64,000 bases of DNA from the NCBI GenBank assembly GCA_016219985.1, contig JACRJO010000029.1:124001-188000 (forward strand), given 5' to 3'. Of this stretch, positions 15,843-24,400 are shown in pieces (the stretch's first letter is position 1; each line of letters opens with the position of its first letter). The notes under the pieces were generated by a model that was given only the letters and a program-made list of their open reading frames with translations, had not been told where the DNA came from and made no database searches. Position numbers and translations under genes: made by a program. This stretch comes from Sphingobacteriales bacterium (GTDB lineage: Bacteria > Bacteroidota > Bacteroidia > Chitinophagales > Chitinophagaceae).

Positions 15843-15908
15843 ATGCTTGCCCCTTGATGCTTTTTTGGTGTCTTGGTATCTTTGGTTCTTGGGATTTTAT
15901 TAAGAATT

Positions 15909-17225
15909 ATGCAAATAGATACAATCTCCTTCAACGACATCTCCATCTTCCATCCCGAGGAAGAATTCTCTATTTTCCATAAACTGAACTTCACGAAAAC
16001 CGTCGGGGGACGGGAATGGCTGCATAAATTCTTCAGTGAGCCCCATAATGATCTCAAAAAGATCCGGGGGACACAAAAAGTTATCCGGACCTTTATGGAA
16101 CATATCCGGCACTGGCCCTCTGAGATCAGCAACGGGACCGTACTGGTGATGGATAAGTTCCTGGACTACCCCCTCGACCCGATCAACGAGTCCCCGGCCT
16201 CCTTCAATAACCTGCTGTATAAATGGCTGCACAATGCGGATTATTCCATGGTCAAATATTCGATACCGCATTTTGCCGACTTCTACCGGGGAATCCGCAA
16301 AGTGGCCGAATTGCTGGAAGACCTGGACCTGCCCGCGAATATTAAACTTTATATTGACCGGATCAGCGGCCTCCTCCGGGAACCCCCGCTGCGGAAACTG
16401 TCGGAAACGGAACAGGGGCAACGGTTCTCCATCCGGCAAAACCTGTATTTCGGGTACCATCTCCGCGGCCGGTACAAAACCAATACCCTCGAACTGATCG
16501 ACACCTTCAGCCGGCTCGATGCCTGGTACTCCATGGCCGTGGCCGTCAAAACCTATGACCTGAGTTTTCCTGAATTCCTCGAACAGGACAGCCCGCTGGT
16601 GGATGCCCGTGGCCTCTATCATATCCTGCTGCCGAAGCCGGTAGCCTATGACCTGCAGATGAATCCCGAACAGAATTTTTTATTCCTGACCGGCGCCAAT
16701 ATGGCCGGCAAAAGCACCCTGATCAAATCCGTCGGGGCTGCCGTCTTCCTGGCCCATATCGGGATGGGCGTACCGGCACAGCAAATGAAACTGACTTTAT
16801 TCGACGGGCTGCTCAGCAATATCAATGTCGTGGATAATATTGCAAAGGGAGAAAGTTTTTTCTTCAATGAAGTCCAGCGGATCAAGAACACGATTGACAA
16901 GATCAATAACGGGAAAAAATGGCTGGTGCTGATCGATGAACTCTTCAAAGGCACCAATGTACAGGACGCCATGAAATGTTCGCTGACCGTGATCAAAGGG
17001 CTGATCAGGATCAAAAACTCCCTTTTCATTCTCTCCACGCATCTCTACGAGATCGGGGAAGAACTGAAGACCTATCCCAATATTTCCTTCCGCTATTTTG
17101 AAACCACTGTAACGGATGAACAACTCAGCTTCAGCTACCAGCTAAAAGAAGGGATCAGCAATGACCGGATCGGGTATGTGATCCTGAAACGGGAAAAAGT
17201 GGTGGAGATGCTGGAGAAATTATAG
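15909..17225 (+). CDS. MutS-related DNA-binding ATPase, short form
   Basis: 438 residues from the ATG at 15909 (MQIDTISF); an upstream TTG frame reads only repeat. The protein has the MutS core (helical lever region about 10-240) and the ATPase domain: Walker A TGANMAGKSTLIK (about 259-271), a NINVVDNIAKGESFFFNEVQ signature region, Walker B WLVLIDELFKGTN, and a STHLYE switch. It lacks the N-terminal mismatch-recognition and connector domains of MutS and the C-terminal Smr nuclease of MutS2. Such short MutS-like proteins are common in Bacteroidota with unknown duties. The gene begins four bases after repeat cluster C. Confidence 0.87.
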   Translation: MQIDTISFNDISIFHPEEEFSIFHKLNFTKTVGGREWLHKFFSEPHNDLKKIRGTQKVIRTFMEHIRHWPSEISNGTVLVMDKFLDYPLDPINESPASFNNLLYKWLHNADYSMVKYSIPHFADFYRGIRKVAELLEDLDLPANIKLYIDRISGLLREPPLRKLSETEQGQRFSIRQNLYFGYHLRGRYKTNTLELIDTFSRLDAWYSMAVAVKTYDLSFPEFLEQDSPLVDARGLYHILLPKPVAYDLQMNPEQNFLFLTGANMAGKSTLIKSVGAAVFLAHIGMGVPAQQMKLTLFDGLLSNINVVDNIAKGESFFFNEVQRIKNTIDKINNGKKWLVLIDELFKGTNVQDAMKCSLTVIKGLIRIKNSLFILSTHLYEIGEELKTYPNISFRYFETTVTDEQLSFSYQLKEGISNDRIGYVILKREKVVEMLEKL

Positions 17226-17281
17226 GCCCCCTTCCCGGAAGGGCGGGCAGAAATCATTACTTTTATTGGAATTTTCGGCTT

Positions 17282-18880
17282 ATGAAAAAAACGATCCTGC
17301 TTGCCTTGTTAAGTTGTTTCTTCGTGTCCGCCCGGTGCCAGCGGAATTTTGATGTACTGCATTACCGGTATGAACTGGAGCTCTCCGACAAAACAGACTC
17401 GGTATACGGGAAAGCCACCATAAAGGTCCGGTTCCTGGCAGAAAGCCCGGGGATCCGTTTTGATTTAGTTAGTCCCGGTAAAAACGGGAAAGGCATGTCC
17501 GCCTATACGATCATGGAAGACGGTTCCGTCCCGGTGGAAGCGGTTCATTCCGGCAATGAAATCAGCCTGAACTTTTCAACAAAGAAATCCGCCAACGACA
17601 CGGCTTCATTTACCGTTTATTTCAGGGGCATCCCGGCTGACGGCCTGATCATTTCCCGGAATATGTATGGCAACCGCACGTTCTTTGCCGACAACTGGCC
17701 CAACCGGGCTCATCACTGGATTCCCTGTGTGGATGATCCCGCAGATAAAGCAACCGTTGAATTCCTGGTTACCGCGCCCTCCCATTACCAGGTGATCTCC
17801 AACGGGATCCAGTTAGAAGAAATCAACCTGACTGCTGATAAGAAATTCACGCATTGGAGTGAAGATATTCCGCTGCCTACCAAAGTAATGGTGATCGGTG
17901 TGGCGGATTTCGCGGTACAGCATGCGGGTTTTGTAAACAACTGTATCCCCGTCAGCAGCTGGGTATTCCCGGAAACAATGGATAAGGGTTTTTATGATTA
18001 TGCCATCGGGAGGGATATTGTTGCTTTCTTTGACCAGTACATCGGCCCCTACCCTTATAAAAAATTAGCCAACGTACAGTCCAAAACCATTTATGGCGGA
18101 ATGGAAAATGCCGGCGCTATTTTTTATTACGAGAGTTCTGTCACCGGGCGGCGCAGTGAAGAAGGATTATTTTCCCATGAGATCGCCCACCAGTGGTTCG
18201 GGGATATGGCGACGGAAAAAACCTTTGCCCATCTCTGGCTGAGCGAGGGGTTTGCCACTTATCTCACCCATATTTATATGGAATCAAAATACGGGACAGA
18301 CAGCCTGAATGCCCGCATGAAGGAAGACCGGGAGGCCGTGCTGGACTTTGTCAGGCAGAGCAAACGGCCCGTGGTGGACAGCACCCCGAATTATAAAAGC
18401 CTGCTGAACGCGAACAGCTACCAGAAAGGCGGCTGGGTATTACACATGCTCCGCCGGGAACTCGGGGATGCTGTTTTTCATGAAAGCATCCGCCGGTATT
18501 ATGCGCAATATGCGGGGGGTAATGCCGGAACAAGCGATTTCCAGCGAATCGTGGAGGAGGTATCAGGAAGGGATCTCGGGCAATTCTTCCGGCAATGGTT
18601 GTACACAGCGGTTAATCCCCGTGTGTCGGTCAGCTGGAAATATGTGCCGAAAGAAAAAAACCTGCTGTTAACCATCACCCAGTTGCAGGCCGCTGCACCA
18701 TTTGAATTTCCCCTGGAACTCCGGCTGGATATGGGAGAAAACAAATCCCTGTTAAAAGAAATTGTGGTCAGCAAACAGGCAGAAACCTTTACCATCCCCC
18801 TTGGCAATGCTGTCCATTCAATTATCGCCGACCCGGAAGTTTCGCTTCTCGCTGAAATCACCATCAGCCAGGAGAAATAA
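17282..18880 (+). CDS. M1 family aminopeptidase, exported
   Basis: A zinc aminopeptidase that trims residues from peptide N-termini, here with a signal peptide (about 1-19, ending SARCQ), so periplasmic or surface. 532 residues. The zinc site is HEIAHQWFGDM (H299, E300, H303) with the third ligand Glu322 in LWLSEGFATYL, an exact HExxH-18-E. The substrate-anchoring GxMEN motif appears as GGMENAG, with Gly instead of the usual Ala in the second position. A beta domain precedes the catalytic part. The C-terminal helical domain of larger M1 enzymes is missing, as in many short bacterial members. 56 bp separate it from the MutS-like gene. Confidence 0.92.
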   Translation: MKKTILLALLSCFFVSARCQRNFDVLHYRYELELSDKTDSVYGKATIKVRFLAESPGIRFDLVSPGKNGKGMSAYTIMEDGSVPVEAVHSGNEISLNFSTKKSANDTASFTVYFRGIPADGLIISRNMYGNRTFFADNWPNRAHHWIPCVDDPADKATVEFLVTAPSHYQVISNGIQLEEINLTADKKFTHWSEDIPLPTKVMVIGVADFAVQHAGFVNNCIPVSSWVFPETMDKGFYDYAIGRDIVAFFDQYIGPYPYKKLANVQSKTIYGGMENAGAIFYYESSVTGRRSEEGLFSHEIAHQWFGDMATEKTFAHLWLSEGFATYLTHIYMESKYGTDSLNARMKEDREAVLDFVRQSKRPVVDSTPNYKSLLNANSYQKGGWVLHMLRRELGDAVFHESIRRYYAQYAGGNAGTSDFQRIVEEVSGRDLGQFFRQWLYTAVNPRVSVSWKYVPKEKNLLLTITQLQAAAPFEFPLELRLDMGENKSLLKEIVVSKQAETFTIPLGNAVHSIIADPEVSLLAEITISQEK

Positions 18881-18950
18881 AACATTCTTTACGGTGTAAA
18901 TCCCCTTCCCCTGATGGAGAACCGGCGGCAAATTGTGTTACCTTCCGCCC

Positions 18951-20501
18951 ATGCTGATAACGACTTTTGGCAGTGCAGTGTACGGCGTGGAAGCCATCAC
19001 CATTACGATTGAAGTAAACTGGATCGCCACCCAGGGCAAGGACCCGATGATAGTGGGTCTCCCGGACAACGCGGTGAAAGAAAGCCTGCAGCGGATCGAA
19101 AGCACGTTTAAAACCAATGATTATTCTTTCCCGCGCACCAAGGTGGTGGTGAATATGGCGCCGGCTGATATCCGGAAAAGCGGCACCGCCTTTGACCTGC
19201 CCATTGCTCTCGGTATCCTCGGTGCTTCCGACCAGATAGAAAATGCGGAGGCCCTTTCCCGTTATGTGATCATGGGCGAATTGTCCCTCAATGGCGAAAT
19301 CCGCCCGATCAAGGGCGCCCTGCCCATTTCCATCCAGGCCCGGAAAGAAGGATACAAGGGACTGATCGTACCAAAGGTGAATGCCAAGGAAGCCGGTATG
19401 GTGAACCAACTGCAGGTATATGGGGTCAGTCATATCCGGGAAGTGATTGATTTTTTCAGCAAGGGCGAAAAGGGGCTGGAGCCGGTGATCATCAATACCC
19501 GCGAAGAGTTTTTCAATTCCCAGTATGATTTCGAAATTGATTTTTCCGAAGTAAAGGGACAGGAGAATATCAAACGGGCCCTCGAGATCGCGGCAGCCGG
19601 TGGTCACAATGCCATCTTAATTGGTCCGCCCGGTGCGGGAAAAACCATGCTGGCAAAAAGATTACCCACCATCCTTCCCCCGCTCAGTTTGCAGGAGGCC
19701 CTGGAAACAACCAAGATCCATTCCGTGGCCGGGAAATTACCGGAGAATTCCACCCTGATCTCTAAAAGACCATTCCGTTCGCCGCACCATACGATCAGCG
19801 ATGTAGCCCTCGTAGGCGGGGGCGGCATCCCGCAACCCGGGGAAATTTCACTGGCGCATAACGGGGTATTGTTCCTGGATGAATTACCCGAATTCAAACG
19901 GACCGTACTCGAAGTCATGCGGCAGCCGATGGAAGAAAGAAGGGTGACCATCTCGAGGGCAAAAGTAGCCGTTGACTTCCCCGCATCCTTTATGCTGATG
20001 GCCTCTATGAATCCCTGCCCCTGTGGATACTATAATCACCCCGACCGGGAATGCAGTTGCCCGCCCGGCGCCGTGCAGAAATACCTGAACAAAATATCCG
20101 GTCCCCTGCTCGACCGTATTGACCTGCATGTGGAAGTAACACCCGTCGCATTCAGTGAGCTGTCGGCCATACGGCCCGCCGAGCAATCCGCGGCTATCCG
20201 TGACCGGGTGATCAGGGCCCGCGACCGGCAAGCGGAACGTTACAAGGATCATCCGGGTATTTATTGCAATGCGCAGATGAGCAGCAAAATGCTCAAAGAG
20301 ATTTGTGTGATCAATACCGTAGGCGCCAATTTACTGAAAGTGGCTATGGAAAAACTCAACCTGTCGGCCCGGGCCTATGACCGGATCCTGAAAGTCTCCC
20401 GTACCATTGCCGATCTTTCTCAAACAGAAGAGATCAGGCCGGAACACCTCGCCGAAGCCATTCAATACCGGAGCCTCGACCGGGAAGGATGGGCGGGATA
20501 A
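18951..20501 (+). CDS. comM: YifB family Mg chelatase-like AAA ATPase (ComM)
   Basis: 516 residues from the ATG at 18951 (MLITTFGSAVYGVEA); the TTG six codons upstream is not needed. Layout: an N-terminal ChlI-like Lon-type domain (about 1-180), then the AAA domain with Walker A GPPGAGKTMLAKRLP (about 225), Walker B VLFLDELPEF, and a Mg-chelatase-type C-terminal lid with CPCGYYNHPDRECSCPP. Known family role: ComM is a hexameric helicase that extends branch migration during natural transformation. A TACCTTCC box ends four bases before the ATG, again suggesting a leaderless mRNA. Confidence 0.92.
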   Translation: MLITTFGSAVYGVEAITITIEVNWIATQGKDPMIVGLPDNAVKESLQRIESTFKTNDYSFPRTKVVVNMAPADIRKSGTAFDLPIALGILGASDQIENAEALSRYVIMGELSLNGEIRPIKGALPISIQARKEGYKGLIVPKVNAKEAGMVNQLQVYGVSHIREVIDFFSKGEKGLEPVIINTREEFFNSQYDFEIDFSEVKGQENIKRALEIAAAGGHNAILIGPPGAGKTMLAKRLPTILPPLSLQEALETTKIHSVAGKLPENSTLISKRPFRSPHHTISDVALVGGGGIPQPGEISLAHNGVLFLDELPEFKRTVLEVMRQPMEERRVTISRAKVAVDFPASFMLMASMNPCPCGYYNHPDRECSCPPGAVQKYLNKISGPLLDRIDLHVEVTPVAFSELSAIRPAEQSAAIRDRVIRARDRQAERYKDHPGIYCNAQMSSKMLKEICVINTVGANLLKVAMEKLNLSARAYDRILKVSRTIADLSQTEEIRPEHLAEAIQYRSLDREGWAG

Positions 20502-20522
20502 ATGATTTCATACGTACAAAAA

Positions 20523-21410
20523 CTATTTCCCCATTTTCTCCTTTACCAGCCCGATCATGTTCAACAGGTATTCGGGCGGCTCGGCACCCTCCCCGTTTTG
20601 CTTATAATAATACCGGGTTGCCTCCTGGTAATTGTGTAATGCCTTTTCGTAATCCGCGAGCATCAGTTGCGCATCACCTGCGAGGGAAAATCCGTTTACC
20701 GAAACCGGGTTTTTCTTCAATATGATCCCGGCATATTCCCATACTTTTTTTGCATCACCGGCCTGCCAGTAATACCGGGAAAATTTCACTAATTGGCTTT
20801 CGGTCATGGATGCCGGTACTAATATACCGGCCCGGACCGTTAACTTAACCTTATCCGTTTGATCGCTAATCCCAACACTGACCTCGTACTCACCCGGGGG
20901 TAAACCCGCCATATCCGGAGAAGAAATAGCAAAATAGGCGGTCGCCGTACCGCTTCCTTCCAGGAGCGCTATATGTTCAGCGGCGGGGTTCTCCAGTAAT
21001 TTCACCGGCAATATGATAGACCGGTTCTCCTTTACATTCGCCGCTGACCATTTTAATTGTGCGGTCCATGGCACTGTTTCACTGCCAAGCCGGATGGACG
21101 TTGATTTTCTTTTTCCCCTTTCCAGTTCAGCCCGTTCCCGGTCAGCTTCTTCTTTTTTTATCTTCCCCTGTTTTTCCAGTTCATTCAACTGCCGGATCCT
21201 CCGGTCAGCAGAAGCATTCCAGGATTGGTCAGACCGGGCCGCTTTGTTTGTAATGGTTACAGAAAAAATAACCGGCTCATTTTGCAGTACCATAGCGCCC
21301 AGGCTATCATCAGCCCGCAGCATAACCTGCAACCCTTCCTGTGCACAAAGGGAACTGCCCCCGGAGCATATCACCAGCAGGAACAGTATAAGACATATTG
21401 AACGCTTCAT
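20523..21410 (-). CDS. Secreted protein with TPR-like end, partner of the large secreted protein
   Basis: 295 residues from the ATG at 21410 (MKRSICLILFLLVICSG); upstream in-frame codons overlap the neighbouring gene's end and are unlikely. Signal peptide about 1-24. The mature protein starts with a beta domain (GLQVMLRADDSLGAMVL), has a highly charged helix (LNELEKQGKIKKEEADRE), another beta domain that reads as a single Ig-like strand set (PPGEYEVSVGISDQTDKVKL), and ends in TPR-like helices (YYWQAGDAKKVWEYAGIIL, MLADYEKALHNYQEATRYYY). Family not recognised. It starts 19 bp after the stop of the 1352-residue gene, so they form an operon and probably act together outside the cytoplasm. Confidence 0.75.
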   Translation of the reverse strand: MKRSICLILFLLVICSGGSSLCAQEGLQVMLRADDSLGAMVLQNEPVIFSVTITNKAARSDQSWNASADRRIRQLNELEKQGKIKKEEADRERAELERGKRKSTSIRLGSETVPWTAQLKWSAANVKENRSIILPVKLLENPAAEHIALLEGSGTATAYFAISSPDMAGLPPGEYEVSVGISDQTDKVKLTVRAGILVPASMTESQLVKFSRYYWQAGDAKKVWEYAGIILKKNPVSVNGFSLAGDAQLMLADYEKALHNYQEATRYYYKQNGEGAEPPEYLLNMIGLVKEKMGK

Positions 21411-21429
21411 AATTCCTGGTTTAAATGGT

Positions 21430-24400
21430 TTAACGGTTCCCACAAGGTTTGGGCCGGCCGGCCTTTCCGGATACACGGACCTGCTGTTTGCAATTGCCGC
21501 GGCCAGCATTGGCATTCCCAAAATGCTGGTCATGGGCATTATACCCGGTACCGGCGGCGCTGTCACATAAATCAGTACCCACCGCTTCCGGATCAAATCC
21601 CCGGATCACGGTGCCCACATTATCATACCGCATCACACAACTGGTATCCCCGCTTCGCAATCCATGCACCCGGTCGAATGAATTCTCGGCTGACTCATCT
21701 CCTTCCCCATGATGGCATACATTATTCCCGTGCAATAATTCATGCGATACAACCGCCCGAATCTTTGCGGCCGCATCCGGAATATTCCGGTCCCTTATCG
21801 CTTTCTGTATGCGGGTAAGATATACCCTGATCTCCGCTTCGAAATTGGGTACCGTGGGCGTTAATGCCCCTTCTGAAATGGCAACCCCGAGTAATGCCGG
21901 GTGTGTTCCGGCATTGATCAGTTTTAATCCCCGCTGATCGCTTGCATGGGTTGCCCGGTTATTATTGGCATTCACGATCCGGTACCGGTCATCCACATAC
22001 TGCCTCTCTTCAATTTCATGTACATCCAGTTCACTCACGCCGGCATAAAGGGAAAGATCCAGGTTGTCCCGGTTCCGGATAAATATATCTTTAACTGAAT
22101 GATGAGTCCGGATATGCACTTCTTTTCCGTTGTCCATGACTTTAAACCCCCGGTATTCCTCATAATTGGATAGCCCGTCCCCGTTGAAACCATCCCCGGC
22201 CGGGAGGTCATCCTCATCCGCCCCTTTATCGGGGGGATCCGGCACCCTTACTCCGCCCTGTACCTGCCAGCCGGCATCCGGCAACTGGTTCTCATCTATA
22301 TCATGCGGCAGGGTGACCCGGTTATCCCGGTAAAGTGTTTTTTTACTGCGCCCCTGCGGATGCACCAGGGTATGCGACACATGGGCCGGCACTGGTTCAT
22401 ATACTGGTTTTTCTCCCTTAATGCTGTCCCTGCCACCCTTATTGATATTCGCAAAACTTCGCAGGAACCCATAGGCGCCAAAATCCCTCGAATATACTTT
22501 TATGCTGTACTGCTTTGCGGCAACCGGGCTCCTCGCCTGCTGAAATAAATTCTTTATGCTGCAATTACTGACACTCCTGTCATCAAACACTTCCGGCGCC
22601 TCCCCCTTCTTAAAATACAGGTCATGACAGGGGTCCGCTTCCCGGGGTACGGGGCTGTTCAGGCAAACCCCTTTTTCCCTGGATACATTCAGCAATTCAA
22701 AATAATGGATCCTGCACATATGTGCGAGGGCCGGTTTCCAGTCCCCGTCCTTGTACATAAGTTCCGATACCAGCTCAATGAAATTATCTTCTTCCGGCAA
22801 CCAGGCAAGCGGGGGGTGGGACAACTTTACGCCCGCCCGGAAAATGCGGATCTTTTTCTTCCCCTCCTTTGTGTTCTTATCATTGATCTTACCACCGGTG
22901 TTTTTAACGATCACTTTAAATTCCACATCCACAAAATCCTGGCCGGCCGGGATTTCCAGCGGGGCTTCGTAGAAAATAAATTGCCGGTTGAGTTCCGTGA
23001 TAAAACGACCAGCCCCGGTCTTACTCCATTCCCATTCCGGTGCATCCTCGTATTCTTTTATCCAGGGCTGTGTCGGGCAATTATTCCGTGATAAACAGCG
23101 AATAGTCAGTTTGTCCATATCCCGTACATCCCCGGTCTGCAATACGATCCATTGACCCGTTACCATCTTATCATTATCGGCCACTCCAGGCAACAGTATT
23201 TCGGGCGGGTCCGGTGAAATGGGTGTCAGCTTTTCCCAATCAGGACCTTCCGCACTGCAGGAACCGGGAACCGGGGCGGGAATCCGTTTATCCGGCGCCC
23301 TCATCGCATCCCCGGTTACATTTATTTTATAATGATCGGGATATCCCCTTCCTCTTTTTGTAGTGATGGTAACGATCTTCTCCACGGTCGGGTCTTCCGG
23401 CTGAGATGCATTGTCATCTATGATCAATAGTTTGATCACCGTAGTGACAATCGTATCCGCCGCTTTCACCGGTAAAGCAAGGGCCGGTGGCCGGAAGATG
23501 ATCACATCGCCCCTGTCGGACTTTTGCCCATCGGGCAAACAACCCAGTTTCACCAGGCTCCCCTCTCCGGAAAGAATTTCCCATTCAAATCTTACGCGGC
23601 TGCTGAGCAGGATTGTTTTCTCGCTTTCCGTATCCGGGCAATCGGGCTTTACAGGTTTGCATTTCCAGGTCAGCATATCCCAGTCCTGCCCCTCTGCACC
23701 CAGCACGATATAATCATCCCGGCGGATCAGTTTTTCCGTCAACCTGTATTTTTGATTAAATCCCCCGTCCATCAGGGGCTCTCTTTTTTCCTGCGGTTCA
23801 AGATTGCAGAATTTCCCGGTTGTAGTGGGTTCATCGGGGACTTCTATGTTGCAGGAATATTCGCAGACAGTACCATCACTGCAGGTGACGGTACCGGACA
23901 GGTAAAGATTATACGGCCCCTTCTTTTTTAATTTAACCGTTACGGCCGGCCCATCCGCTTTTCCGGAGATCTCAGCCACTTCCTTTCCACTCTCACCAAT
24001 ACTCCAATGATAGGTAACCGGGCCAACCGAACAGGCTACCCGTGTACTCCCTGTACCCGCAGTACCCTTACATTCCGCCTTCACGATACCAGTATATGTC
24101 ACGTGGTCATGATCACGGGCTGATGCTACAATACTGCAACTGGCCGAACAGGCACAGCGGCTTCCGGTGACAACGGTCTCACCGGGTTGCTCCGCACATT
24201 CAGTAGCCGAACAAACGCTGCCATCAATACAGGTAACCGTTACCGTTACACATAAGACAAATCCATTCCTGTTTTTATTCCTCACGGTTACCGTATTACC
24301 ATCGGTTTTCCCAACCAGTTCCGCATTCTCGGCTCCCGATTTAAAACTCCATGCATAGGTTACGGATTTCACCGAACAGGCCGAAAAGGTATTAATACCC

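Larger units (their letters stand above)
15660..15905. repeat. Repeat cluster C
   Basis: Two tandem units, each TT(G)AGTATTATTT / 42-bp palindrome / (A,G)TGCTTG(C,T)CCCTTGATGCTT / ATCTTGG or GTCTTGG / TTCTT, spaced 107 bp (palindromes at 15694 and 15801). At the left end AAAAAGCCCCAAAG (15660-15673) repeats one arm of the terminator in cluster A. It runs up to four bases before the MutS-like start codon, so that gene is probably expressed from within or next to the repeat. Confidence 0.85.
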
